From an uncultured Thermoanaerobaculia bacterium (GTDB lineage Bacteria > Acidobacteriota > Thermoanaerobaculia > Multivoradales > Multivoraceae): a DNA stretch of 64,000 nt. The translations under genes were made by a program, and so were the position numbers. Where the stretch lies: contig CATOTG010000006.1 in the NCBI GenBank assembly GCA_951813015.1, positions 1,021,501 to 1,085,500 on the forward strand. The letters run 5' to 3'. The notes beneath the pieces are model-generated. The model was not told the DNA's origin. It did not search any database and saw nothing but the letters and a program-made list of their open reading frames with translations. Positions 37,384-45,895 of this stretch are shown one piece after another; the stretch's first letter is position 1; each line of letters starts with the position of its first letter.

Positions 37384-38532
37384 ATGGAGATGGAGACCTT
37401 CGAACTGGAGCGGCAACAGTCGCTGTGGGAGCACAAGGTGGACATCAACCTGAGCGAGAGCGGCGTCGACCCGCTGACGCTCGACGGTCTGGCGGCGCTG
37501 GGGCTCGATCTGGATCGGCTCCACGGCGTGCCGCTCGAGTACATCCAGTCGAACGGCACGCCGGAGTTGCGGTCGCAACTTGCCGGGCACTACGCGGGGG
37601 CGACGATCGAGCATCTACTGGCGACGACCGGCTCGTCCGAGGCGAACTATGTGGCCGTGCAGGTGCTCGTCGAGCCGGGGGACGAGGTCGTGGCGATCGT
37701 GCCGAACTACCTGCAGGTGGGGTTGGCCGCCCGTGGTCTGGGCGCGTTGGTCAGGGATGTCCCCCTCCTCCCCGGCGCCGACGAATCGAGTTGGTCGCTC
37801 GACTGGGAGGCGTTCGAAGCCGCCGTCGGGTCGCGGACGAAGCTCATCTACCTGAGCCATCCGAACAACCCGACCGGACATGTGTTCACGCCATCCGAAC
37901 TGGACCGCATCGCCGCGGCGGCGGAGCGGGTCGGCGCCTGGGTGCTCTCGGACGAGGTCTACCGCGGCGCCGTGCACGACCTGGCGCCGGGCGAGGAGGC
38001 GCCCGGCATGTGGGGCCGCGGCGAGCGGATCATCGCGGTGTCGAGTCTCTCCAAGGCATACGGCCTGCCGGGCGCCCGCTTGGGGTGGATGGCAGGCCCG
38101 CCCGCGTTCATCGCACGCTGCTGGGCGCGGCGCGATTTCACGACGATCGCTCCCGGGGCGCTTTCCGATGCGATCGCCCGCTTCGCTACCGAGGCGTCGA
38201 ACCAGGAGCGGTTGTTCGAACGTGCGCGGCGGATGATGCGCACCAATCGTGAGAGCTTCCGCGACTGGACCGGCCGCCAGAACGGCGCGCTCGCGTATCG
38301 CGAGCCGCGCGCCGGCGCGTTTGCCTTCGCACCGTTCTTCGACAACGGCCGCTTGGCCGACTGCGCCGGTTTTGCGGAGCGGCTGCGCCGGAACCGCAGC
38401 GTACTGCTGGTGGCGGGCCGTTGGGCCGGCATGCCGGGCTATCTGCGCTTCGGTCTCGGGCTTGAGCCGGGGCCCTTCGCCGAGGGTCTGCACCGGGTCG
38501 GACTGGAGATCGGCGGCGGAGCCGCGGCGTGA
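37384..38532 (+). CDS. PLP-dependent class I/II aminotransferase
   Basis: The 382-aa fold-type I enzyme shows the substrate/cofactor region TTGSSEANYVAVQVL, IYLSHPNNPTGHVF (Asn and Asp side), SDEVYRGA and the PLP lysine in SSLSKAYGLPGARLGW, with a C-terminal Arg region. It resembles aspartate/capreomycidine-synthase-like transaminases; the substrate is not predictable. The stop overlaps the start of the CoA-ester lyase gene, implying coupling and perhaps a shared catabolic route. Confidence 0.88.
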   Translation: MEMETFELERQQSLWEHKVDINLSESGVDPLTLDGLAALGLDLDRLHGVPLEYIQSNGTPELRSQLAGHYAGATIEHLLATTGSSEANYVAVQVLVEPGDEVVAIVPNYLQVGLAARGLGALVRDVPLLPGADESSWSLDWEAFEAAVGSRTKLIYLSHPNNPTGHVFTPSELDRIAAAAERVGAWVLSDEVYRGAVHDLAPGEEAPGMWGRGERIIAVSSLSKAYGLPGARLGWMAGPPAFIARCWARRDFTTIAPGALSDAIARFATEASNQERLFERARRMMRTNRESFRDWTGRQNGALAYREPRAGAFAFAPFFDNGRLADCAGFAERLRRNRSVLLVAGRWAGMPGYLRFGLGLEPGPFAEGLHRVGLEIGGGAAA

Positions 38533-39428
38533 GTAGCGCCCGTCTCCGGCGCGCCGTCCATTTCGTCCCCGGCGGCAACGACCGGATGCTGGCCAAGTCC
38601 CTGGGACTCGAGGCGGACACGCTGATCCTCGACCTCGAGGACGCGGTGACCCCGGAGCGCAAGGAAGACGTGCGCCGCGAGGTCGCCGGCTGGCTGAAGG
38701 CGACGGACTTCGGCGGCAGGGAGCGCGCGGTGCGGGTCAACGACCTGATGACGCCGTGGGGCCGGGAGGACGTCGAGGCCACGATGGAGCATCCTCCCGA
38801 CGCCTACGTCGTGCCCAAGGTCAGCGGCGTCGACGACGTGCTGCGGGTCGACCGGCTGGTCGCGCAACTGGAGCTGGCCCACGGTCATGACCTGGGCGGC
38901 ATCGCTCTCATCCTGATCGCGACCGAGACTGCCGGCGGGGCGCTCAATCTCGCCCACCTGACCGCGACGACGCGAGTCTCCGCGCTGACCTGGGGCGCCG
39001 AGGATCTGTCCGTGTCAATCGGCGCGAGTCGCCGCCGCGACGAGCGGGGCGAGTACCTGGACGTGTTCCGCTACTGCCGGTCGATGACCCTGCTCGCGGC
39101 CCGGGCCGGCGGCGCGCAGCCGATCGACAGCGTGTTCGTCGACATCGGCGACCTGGACGGGCTGCGCCAGGACTGCCGGCGGGCGGCCTGGATGGGCTTC
39201 GAGGGCAAGATGACGATCCACCCGAACCAGATCCCGATCGTCAACGAGGTGTTCACGCCGAGCGCGGCGGAGATCGCTTCCGCGGCCGCCCTGGTCGACG
39301 CGTTCGCCGAACACCGGGCACAGGGCCGCATGGCCTTCCGCCATGAAGGCCAGATGGTCGACGCCCCGCACCTGCACCGCGCAGAGCGGGTACTCGACCG
39401 GGCGCGCCAGGCCGGAGCGATCACGTAG
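38529..39428 (+). CDS. HpcH/HpaI-type CoA-ester lyase (CitE-like)
   Basis: The 299-aa TIM-barrel protein has LILDLEDAVTPERKEDVR with metal and substrate Glu/Asp, the Arg of VRVNDLMTPWG, VPKVSGVDDV, the metal Glu in IATETAGGALNL, WGAEDLSVSIGA and GFEGKMTIHPNQIPIVNEVF. This is the pattern of malyl-CoA/citramalyl-CoA lyases and CitE-like enzymes, which split or form 3-hydroxyacyl-CoA esters. GTG start overlaps the aminotransferase stop. A GGTTCGGC/GCCGAACC hairpin follows the gene. Confidence 0.87.
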   Translation: MSSARLRRAVHFVPGGNDRMLAKSLGLEADTLILDLEDAVTPERKEDVRREVAGWLKATDFGGRERAVRVNDLMTPWGREDVEATMEHPPDAYVVPKVSGVDDVLRVDRLVAQLELAHGHDLGGIALILIATETAGGALNLAHLTATTRVSALTWGAEDLSVSIGASRRRDERGEYLDVFRYCRSMTLLAARAGGAQPIDSVFVDIGDLDGLRQDCRRAAWMGFEGKMTIHPNQIPIVNEVFTPSAAEIASAAALVDAFAEHRAQGRMAFRHEGQMVDAPHLHRAERVLDRARQAGAIT

Positions 39429-39459
39429 AGCCGCCCGCACGATCACGGCAGGTCCGACG

Positions 39460-39490
39460 GTTCGGCTTCGCCCAACCCGGCGCCGAACCG
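39460..39490 (+). terminator. hairpin downstream of the CoA-ester lyase gene
   Basis: GGTTCGGC (39460-39467) pairs perfectly with GCCGAACC (39483-39490), 32 nt after the stop codon. No U-tract. Candidate terminator. Confidence 0.4.
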
Positions 39491-39594
39491 CTGGAGGACG
39501 TGAGGGTCCGGTTCGGGGGCGCTGGCAGACACAAACCACGAGATACCTCGCGTCTGACTGGACAGCTTCGCGGCGCCGCGTCAGAGTCGATGAC

Positions 39595-42183
39595 TTGAGT
39601 GGGCGATCCCAGACACGGCCGGCCTGGGCCGGGTTGGCGCCGGTCGCTGGCCTTGGGCTTCTTGGTTGCGGTCCGGGTCCGGCGCCTGTCGAGGTGGTTG
39701 ATCTCGTCTCGGAGTTCCGGTACGCCGAGGTCAGACGGGAGCAACCGGTGATCGACCTGGGGACGCCCTCGGCGGCCGCGGCCCTGGCCGGCGGTTGGTC
39801 CTGGAACGAAACCGATCCCCGGGGCGCCACCTTCGTGTGGGCGGTTGGGCCGCGTTCGGAGGTCGACGTGTTTCTGGCCTGGGCACGGGATCTGGAGGTC
39901 CGCATGAGGTGCCGCGGGTACCGCTATCCGGGTGCGCCGGCGCAGATCGTCGGCGTGTTCTGGGACGGCGTGGAGGTTGCGTCTCTGGAGCTTGAGGCCG
40001 GCTTCATGGAAAGTGGATTCGTCGTGCCGGCGGAACGGGCGACGGAGGGCAGTCACCGGCTTGCCCTGGTCCCGGCGTACTTCGGGCGGCCCGAGCGGAC
40101 GGGCGACGACCAGGTCGAGAGCCCGCACCGGGGTGAGAGCCGCGGCGCGGGCCAGGCCCCCAGGCACTCCAGGAAGCTGTCCTTTGCCTGCGACAGGGTC
40201 GAGATTGGGGGCGGGTCCATCGCTGGCGAGCCGCCCGGAGCGGTCGTTGGGGGGAGCGCACAACGCCTGCCACGACCGCGAGGCGGGTCCAGGGTCGGCG
40301 AGGCAAGCGGCGAGGCCGAGGTGCGCGGGGAGACCGAGGCGCATGGGGAGGGCGAAACGCTCTGGATCCCGGCGGCCAGCGAGGTGTCCTTCTTCCTGGA
40401 ACCCGAGCAGGAACTCGAGCTGCAGTGGGAGGGCGTCGCTCCGCGGGGCGTCGGCGGCCTCGAGGTGGTGTGGGAGGTCGAGGGTTTGGCGCCGGTGACC
40501 GGTTCCGTCTCCCGGGAGTCCGTCCCGGCCATGCGCCTGCCGTTGCCGCCCTTGCCGGCGGCGGAAGGTCAGGGGGCGGAGGCGGCCACCGACCATTGGC
40601 TCGCGTCCGTTCGCCCGGCGCGGCTGACACTGCGGGTGGCGGGGGCCGAGGGCGCTTTCGGCGGCGGCGAGCCGGGTGTTGTGCTGCGGAGGCCGCGGCT
40701 GAGCTCCCACGAGCGCGAACTCGAGGGCGTGCCGTCTGGCGGCCCCGCCCCCGCCCGCGCCCCCGCTCGAGCGCGCCGCATGGAAGTCCACGGCGAGAGC
40801 AGCGGGCGGGCGGAGGCAGGCGAATCGAGGCGGCCGGATCGGGTGACGGAAGCGCCGCCGGTCGACGAAGCCGCAGTCGCGGAACCGCCTTCGTCAGGCG
40901 GTGAACGGGATTCTCCGTCCATCCTGCTCTGGATCGTCGACACGTTGCGGGTCGACCGGCTCGGCTTCCATGGCCATGAGGGAGCGGTGTCACCGAACTT
41001 CGACGCCCTGGCCGCGCGCTCGACCGTGTTCGAACGGGCGATCGCCCAATCCTCGTGGACCCGTCCGACGGTCGCCACCCTGCTGACCGGCGTCGGACCC
41101 GAGCGCCACGGCATCCGGGAGTTGAGCCACGGCATGGCGGCGTCCTTCGCCACCTTGCCGGAGCGGTTGAAGGAACTCGGCTATGCCACCGCGGGCTTCT
41201 CGGCGAACGCGAATGTGACCGCAGATACCGGCTTCGCCCGGGGGTTCGATCGCTTCGAGTACGCGGCGGTCGATGCCGACGAGTTGGTGGAGCAGGCAGT
41301 TGCGTGGCTGGACGAGCTGATTGCCCGCTCGCCCGAACAACCCTTCTTCCTGATGGTCCTGAGCGTTGAGCCGCACGCTTCGTTCGCACCGGCGGAGCCG
41401 TTCCGGAGCCGGTTCGCGGCCGGAGTCGACGATCCCGAGCTGGGTTCGGTGGCCCACCTGAGGGCGTTGAGCAGCAAGGAGGCAACCTCGACGCCGGACA
41501 TGGTGGAGAAGCTGTTCCTGCTCTACGACGGGGAGATTGCCTGGAACGACCACGTCTTCGGGAAGTTCCAGCACGAGTTGGACCGGCGGGGCCGTGACCC
41601 CCTCGTCGCCGTCATCGCGGACCACGGTGAAGCGTTCGAGGAGCGGGGCGTCTTCGGCCACGCCTGGGACCTTCACCGCGAGGTGCTGGACATCCCGTTT
41701 CTCATCCACCTGCCGGGGCAGACCGAGGGTCGCCGCGTAGGGCTGCCGGTCCAGCAGGCGGACCTCCTGCCGACGCTGATCGAGATCGCGGGCGGTGAAC
41801 CGGGACCGGGGATCGAGGGCGACAGTCTCGTGCCGCTGCTCCACGCCGGAGCGACCGGCGCCCCGCAAGTGCTCGCTGACCGGCTGCTGCTTTCGACGAT
41901 GGACACGTTCCGGCGTCCGGCGGCATCCCTGATCCGTGGCCGCTACAAGCTGATCGAGCTGCGCCGGCCCGGTCATGCACCGGCCCGGCAACTGTTCGAC
42001 TGGGTGGACGACCCGGAAGAGCGGCTGAACCTGGCCGCCTCGCGGCCCATCCTGACGGGTCGCCTGACCCGGCTGCTGCGGGAGCAGGTGGAGGTTTCGG
42101 GACAGGGAGCGGTAGCGGCGCCGGAAGTCGAGCTGGACGAGGAAACCCGGGGCCGGCTCCGGGCCCTTGGCTACATCGAGTAG
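39595..42183 (+). CDS. sulfatase-fold lipoprotein with a non-canonical active site
   Basis: TTG 39595 gives an 862-aa precursor with a short lipobox signal (GLGLLGC). Residues about 25-430 form an uncharacterised beta-rich, Gly/Arg/Glu-rich region. From about 440 there is a sulfatase/alkaline-phosphatase-superfamily domain: ILLWIVDTLRVDRLGFHG with metal Asp449, SSWTRPTVATLLTG, ADHGEAFEERGVFGHAW and a C-terminal RGRYKLIELRRPG. At the position of the formylglycine Cys in CxPxR the alignment gives Thr489 (T-R-P-T-V), so the sulfatase maturation motif is missing. Thr is the nucleophile in LtaS-type phosphoglycerol transferases. A phosphodiesterase or transferase role, or a different sulfatase-like chemistry, is more likely than classic sulfatase activity. 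The start codon is inferred from the lipobox. Confidence 0.8.
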   Translation: MSGRSQTRPAWAGLAPVAGLGLLGCGPGPAPVEVVDLVSEFRYAEVRREQPVIDLGTPSAAAALAGGWSWNETDPRGATFVWAVGPRSEVDVFLAWARDLEVRMRCRGYRYPGAPAQIVGVFWDGVEVASLELEAGFMESGFVVPAERATEGSHRLALVPAYFGRPERTGDDQVESPHRGESRGAGQAPRHSRKLSFACDRVEIGGGSIAGEPPGAVVGGSAQRLPRPRGGSRVGEASGEAEVRGETEAHGEGETLWIPAASEVSFFLEPEQELELQWEGVAPRGVGGLEVVWEVEGLAPVTGSVSRESVPAMRLPLPPLPAAEGQGAEAATDHWLASVRPARLTLRVAGAEGAFGGGEPGVVLRRPRLSSHERELEGVPSGGPAPARAPARARRMEVHGESSGRAEAGESRRPDRVTEAPPVDEAAVAEPPSSGGERDSPSILLWIVDTLRVDRLGFHGHEGAVSPNFDALAARSTVFERAIAQSSWTRPTVATLLTGVGPERHGIRELSHGMAASFATLPERLKELGYATAGFSANANVTADTGFARGFDRFEYAAVDADELVEQAVAWLDELIARSPEQPFFLMVLSVEPHASFAPAEPFRSRFAAGVDDPELGSVAHLRALSSKEATSTPDMVEKLFLLYDGEIAWNDHVFGKFQHELDRRGRDPLVAVIADHGEAFEERGVFGHAWDLHREVLDIPFLIHLPGQTEGRRVGLPVQQADLLPTLIEIAGGEPGPGIEGDSLVPLLHAGATGAPQVLADRLLLSTMDTFRRPAASLIRGRYKLIELRRPGHAPARQLFDWVDDPEERLNLAASRPILTGRLTRLLREQVEVSGQGAVAAPEVELDEETRGRLRALGYIE

Positions 42184-42341
42184 CGTCGCTGAAGACCGTC
42201 CACGTGGGGCGAAAGCGCGTCCGGGAACGGCCGTCAAGGAGCAAGGGGACCACCGGCCCGAACACAGGCACGGCGATCGTCAAGATCAGGCCCTTGGAGT
42301 GAAGCGGAACGCGGCGCCACGGCGTGTGTGCCGGCCGGCAC

Positions 42342-42878
42342 TCAGCGCAGAGCAAGCGCGATGAAGCCGCCGGCCATCGGCGCCATCATGGCGAGTATTC
42401 CGCCGATCATCCACTTGATCGCCCTCATTTCGCCTCGCAGACCCTCCATCTCGCCCCGCAGACCGTCCATCTCGCCTCGCAGACCGTCCATCTCGCCCCG
42501 CATCTCGCCCCGCAGACCGCCCATCTGGCCCGCGATCTCCTGGCGGAAGCTCTCGAAGCGGTCTCGGACCTCCTGGCGCAGGGCCTCCATCGCTCTCTCG
42601 AGAGCGTCGATTCGGGCTGTGTTGTTCGCCACGGTTGTCGCGAGGTCACCCAGGTCGGCGCGGACCTCGGCGATGTCCTGCTTGAGTTCGGTGCGCAGGT
42701 CGGCGATGTCCTGCGTCAGCGCGCCTTGAACCGCAGCGACATCCTGCTTCGTTGCCAGCGCTTCCTGAGTGTCACCGATCATCTGGAGTAGCGCCTCCAC
42801 CTGAGCTGGGTCGAAGCCGGCCGCTTCGAGCCGTCGCCTTTCCGTCCGGGTGGACGATGTTACCGCGTAGCTTTCCAT
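42342..42878 (-). CDS. coiled-coil protein with C-terminal membrane anchor (DUF1640-like)
   Basis: The 178-aa protein has a short N-terminal domain (LEAAGFDPAQVEALLQMIG), a long amphipathic coiled coil with repeated KQDVAAV/DLRTELKQD heptads, then several tandem GLRGEM(D/E) heptads encoded by 21-bp DNA repeats, and a final hydrophobic helix (WMIGGILAMMAPMAGGFIALAL). This matches the DUF1640/CCDC90-like architecture. Function in bacteria is unknown. AGGAGG lies just upstream of ATG 42878. It is divergent from the LolA-like gene. Confidence 0.8.
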   Translation of the reverse strand: MESYAVTSSTRTERRRLEAAGFDPAQVEALLQMIGDTQEALATKQDVAAVQGALTQDIADLRTELKQDIAEVRADLGDLATTVANNTARIDALERAMEALRQEVRDRFESFRQEIAGQMGGLRGEMRGEMDGLRGEMDGLRGEMEGLRGEMRAIKWMIGGILAMMAPMAGGFIALALR

Positions 42879-43006
42879 TTTCTTGAACCTCCTGCTGACT
42901 TGGACGGATCTCGGGCCGATCTGTCGGATACGCGATCCCGCCCGCGGGCTCCGCGGCGCCTGCTTGAGGTCCGGAAGTTGCGCCGTTTGCTATCGTCCGC
43001 GCTCCA

Positions 43007-43771
43007 GTGAACAAGATCTTCGGCCGCACGGCCGCCGCGTTGGCGATCGCCGCTCTCGTCACTGCCGCTGACGCGGCGGCTCAGCCGGAGGACCCGCCGC
43101 TCGAGGTCCTGATGCGAGCCACGGACGACGCGATGCGGGGCGAGTCCAGCGAGAGCCGGATCACGATGCGGATCAGGACGGAGCGCTGGCAGCGGGAGTT
43201 GCGGCTCCACGTGATCTCGGAGGGGAGCGAGAAGGCGCTGGTCCGGATCGAGGCGCCGGCCAAGGAGCTCGGCACGGCAACGCTCAAGGTCGAGCAGAAC
43301 ATCTGGAACTACCTGCCGAACGTGGACCGGACGATCAAGGTGCCGGCGTCGATGATGCAGGCGGCGTGGATGGGCAGCCACTTCACGAACGACGACCTGG
43401 TCCATGAGTCCCGCTACAGCGAGGACTTCGAGTGCGTCTACCGGGAGCGGCCGGCGGACGGATCGGGCCATTGGCTGGTGCGCTGTGTGCCGTTGCCGGA
43501 TGCTCCCGTCGTGTGGGGCGCGATCGACGCCCGGTTTCGGGCGCGGGACATGCTGCTCGACCAGGCGGAGTACTTCGACGAACGCGAACGGCTGGTGCGC
43601 ACGGTCGTCTACGAGGACTTCGGTCCGCTGGGCGGCAGGACGCTGCCGCGCCGGATGCGGGTGATCCCGACGGACGATCCCGACGAGTTCACCGAGATCG
43701 TGTACGAGGAACACGCCTTCGACGTCGATCTGCCGCCGGCTACGTTCTCGCTGCAGTCGTTGCGGCAGTGA
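43007..43771 (+). CDS. outer-membrane lipoprotein-sorting-like protein (LolA fold)
   Basis: The 254-aa precursor has a signal peptide (MNKIFGRTAAALAIAALVTA) cleaved near AAAQ. The mature part resembles the 'outer membrane lipoprotein-sorting protein' family: SRITMRIRTERWQRELRLHV, KELGTATLKVEQNIWNYLPN, PASMMQAAWMGSHFTNDDLV and DFGPLGGRTLPRRMRVIP. Such LolA-like proteins usually sit with FtsX/MacB-type ABC or MMPL transporters, as here, and probably carry a hydrophobic cargo across the periplasm. Start GTG 43007. Confidence 0.85.
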   Translation: MNKIFGRTAAALAIAALVTAADAAAQPEDPPLEVLMRATDDAMRGESSESRITMRIRTERWQRELRLHVISEGSEKALVRIEAPAKELGTATLKVEQNIWNYLPNVDRTIKVPASMMQAAWMGSHFTNDDLVHESRYSEDFECVYRERPADGSGHWLVRCVPLPDAPVVWGAIDARFRARDMLLDQAEYFDERERLVRTVVYEDFGPLGGRTLPRRMRVIPTDDPDEFTEIVYEEHAFDVDLPPATFSLQSLRQ

Positions 43772-43822
43772 CGGGCCCGCCGGCGGGCAGACGGACGCAC
43801 CCGCTTCCCGGCTCGCAGGCAG

Positions 43823-43935
43823 GTGGAGCAGGCCGCCGCGTCGAGCGTCCCGGGGGTCGAGATCAGGAACTGGCGCGACCTCCTGCCGGGTCTCGCCGAC
43901 GTCTCGACGCCGCCCGGGCGGCCGTTCAGGTGGAC
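43823..43935 (+). pseudogene. duplicate fragment of the adjacent permease gene
   Basis: About 113 nt match 44643-44756 inside the following permease at roughly 85-90% identity, encoding VEQAAASSVPGVEIRNWRDLLPG (given here only as its shared motif SSVPGVE and WRDLLPG). The match ends with frame-disrupting changes at GCCGTTCAGGTGG, just before the real gene starts. It is a relic of a tandem duplication of the permease. Confidence 0.8.
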
Positions 43936-43943
43936 GCCGCCGC

Positions 43944-45170
43944 GTGAAGATCCTCCGCATGGCCTGGCGCAACCTGTGGCGCAACGGCCGCCGCACCCTG
44001 GTCACGGTCGGGGCGATGACGCTGGCCCTGTGGACGATGGTCATCTATACCTCGCTCATGCAGGGGATGCTGAGCAGCATGGAGAGCACCCTGCTCGACG
44101 TCGAGGTGGGCGAGATCCAGGTGCACGCCGACGGGTACCGGGAACGGCCGTCCATCTGGGAGCGGATCGAGGATCCGGAGGCGCTGCTTCAGGCCCTGGA
44201 CGAAACCGGGCTGCGGTCGAGCGCGCGCCTGCTCGGCGGCGCCCTGGTCGCCTCGGGCGACGCGTCGACCGGCGCCGTGCTCAAGGGTCTCAGCCCGGAA
44301 CGCGACGCCATGGTGAGCGACGTCTACCTGCGGCTCGACCGGGGCGGGTGGCTCGAGCCGTCCGAACCCGAGGGCGTCGTGCTGGGTTACCGACTGGCGC
44401 GGACTCTGGGTGTCGACCTCGGCGACGAGCTGGTGGCGCTGAGCCAGGCGACCGACGGCAGCATGGCGAACGATCTCTTCCGGGTCCGGGGCGTGCTTCA
44501 GAGCCTTAGCGAGGAGACGGACCGGGCGACCGTCTTTCTCCTCGAGGAGCAGTTCCGGAGCTTCTTCACGCTCGAGGACGGCGCCCACCAGGTGATCGTC
44601 CGCAGCGGCGAGGGGCAGGACCTGGCGGCGGCGGCGGGAGTCGTGGAGCAGGCCGCCGCGTCCAGCGTCCCGGGGGTCGAGGTCAGGAGCTGGCGCGACC
44701 TCCTGCCGGGCATCGCGAACATCTTCGACTCCGCCCAGGCCGCCGTCCAGGTGGTGGCCTTCGTCGTCTACGTCGTGATCGCGATCCTGATTCTGAACGC
44801 CATGCTGATGGCGGTCTTCGAGCGGATCCGCGAGTTCGGGGTGCTGAAGGCGATCGGCGTGTCGCCCCGGCGGGTGCTCGCGCTCATCCTCACCGAGGGG
44901 GCGCTGCAGGCCGCGCTGGCTACCGCGCTCGGACTCGCGGCGAGTGTGCCCGCGCTCTGGTTCGTCACCACCAGGGGGATCGATGTCGGTCCACTGGGCG
45001 GTACCGCGGTCATGGGCGTTTCGATGGATCAGATCTGGACTGGCGCCCTCAATCCGGCGACGATCGCGGGTCCGGTCCTCATCCTGCTCTTCATCGTCGC
45101 CCTGGCGGTCCTGTTCCCGGCCGTCAAGGCTGCCCGGATCAGCCCGATCGAGGCCATTCACCACCAGTAG
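43944..45170 (+). CDS. FtsX/MacB-type ABC transporter permease (copy 1)
   Basis: The 408-aa protein starts MKILRMAWRNLWRNGRRTL followed by one membrane helix, a large periplasmic domain (about 45-265), and three C-terminal helices. The FtsX-domain hallmark VFERIREFGVLKAIGVSPRRV links helices 2 and 3, and it ends VKAARISPIEAIHHQ. This is the LolC/E-MacB topology: such permeases do not form a channel but move lipoproteins or drive periplasmic work. The partner ATPase is probably the one at 52.4 kb. Start GTG 43944 lies directly after a duplicate fragment of itself. Confidence 0.9.
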   Translation: MKILRMAWRNLWRNGRRTLVTVGAMTLALWTMVIYTSLMQGMLSSMESTLLDVEVGEIQVHADGYRERPSIWERIEDPEALLQALDETGLRSSARLLGGALVASGDASTGAVLKGLSPERDAMVSDVYLRLDRGGWLEPSEPEGVVLGYRLARTLGVDLGDELVALSQATDGSMANDLFRVRGVLQSLSEETDRATVFLLEEQFRSFFTLEDGAHQVIVRSGEGQDLAAAAGVVEQAAASSVPGVEVRSWRDLLPGIANIFDSAQAAVQVVAFVVYVVIAILILNAMLMAVFERIREFGVLKAIGVSPRRVLALILTEGALQAALATALGLAASVPALWFVTTRGIDVGPLGGTAVMGVSMDQIWTGALNPATIAGPVLILLFIVALAVLFPAVKAARISPIEAIHHQ

Positions 45171-45208
45171 CGGACCGTGGAGACGTCTTGTGGACCTGCG
45201 CCTTCCTT

Positions 45209-45530
45209 GCGGGTTCAGATCGTTTCCTGCGGACGAACCGGCGGCGCCGCCGTGGCCGTTGAGCAGATCTCAGCAGACCTCCTTTCCTGCGCAGGCGAGC
45301 ATTCCCGCCCGCTTTCTCGAGGCCGGCATGGCGGCAGTCACGCTCAAGGCCGAGTGCCGCCTGCGCTCGGCCATGCAGGGCCTTCAGCTTCTGCCGGGAG
45401 GCGAGGTCGATCTGGGCGTCGTCTTCCTCGAGCCGGGCGCGGTGGTCACGGGACGGGTCTTCGACGCGGTCGGCGCCGAGCCGGCGGCCGGCTGCCTGGC
45501 GAAGCTTCGGGCCATGATTCGGGCCAGTTC
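45209..45530 (+). pseudogene. duplicate fragment of the carboxypeptidase-regulatory-like gene
   Basis: This stretch aligns with 49036-49380 at high identity, covering the PAQASIPARFLEAGMAAV, RSAMQGLQLLPGGEVDLGVV and GAVVTGRVFDAVGAEPAAGC segments. About 24 nt are deleted between two GAGCTTC-like repeats near 45505. It has no signal peptide or start of its own. The frame stays open to 45633, but it is best read as a truncated copy left by duplication of the downstream locus. Confidence 0.8.
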
Positions 45531-45629
45531 GGGGCAGCTCCTGCTTGACGCCGGCGTTGAGGACTTGATAGCGTTTTCGCCATTGGACACGAGAGGAGGC
45601 CTCCCGCAACGAACAAGAGGAGGTATCCC

Positions 45630-45839
45630 ATGAGAGATGGTAAGCGGTTCCGTTCCTTCGTCCTGTCGACGATGGTGTTCTTTGTGCTGCTGGTGCCGCT
45701 GACGGCGGGCGCACCGATGGCCAGCGGCAGCGGGTGTGATTGGGGATGCGAGAGCGGCTTCACGCTCAACAGCAAGACTTGGCGTTGTGCCGCTGCAGGG
45801 AACGATTGCATGAGGTGCACTCTCCGCTGCCCGTACTAG
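45630..45839 (+). CDS. small secreted cysteine-rich peptide
   Basis: The 69-aa precursor has a strong ribosome-binding site (AAGAGGAGGT) before ATG 45630 and a good signal peptide: basic MRDGKRFRS, a hydrophobic core of about 17 residues, and a likely cleavage around TAGAP or MASGS. The mature part of about 35 residues has six cysteines (GCDWGC, WRC, NDCMRC, LRCPY), a number that permits three disulfides. No family was recognised. It precedes two paralogous secreted proteins by 57 nt. The layout recalls small Cys-containing NVEALA peptides beside 6-bladed-propeller proteins in Bacteroidota, but there is no clear sequence similarity. Confidence 0.72.
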   Translation: MRDGKRFRSFVLSTMVFFVLLVPLTAGAPMASGSGCDWGCESGFTLNSKTWRCAAAGNDCMRCTLRCPY

Positions 45840-45895
45840 GATGGTTCGCAGCTTGGTCGCTGCGCTGTCGCGAAGGTAACTGGCGGCGAGTCCGG

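Noticed and set aside
39343..39594. N-terminal extension of the sulfatase-fold gene upstream of TTG 39595
   Set aside because: The frame is open, but it overlaps the lyase gene and would bury the lipobox signal in the middle of the protein.
44944..45633. A free-standing gene covering the 45.2-45.6 kb regulatory-like fragment
   Set aside because: It has no start or signal of its own; the open frame begins inside permease 1 in another frame, and the sequence is a truncated duplicate of 49.0-49.4 kb.
45740..45895. Earlier start for propeller-like protein A at 45740
   Set aside because: It would overlap the cysteine-rich peptide gene in another frame and place the signal peptide about 50 residues inside the protein.
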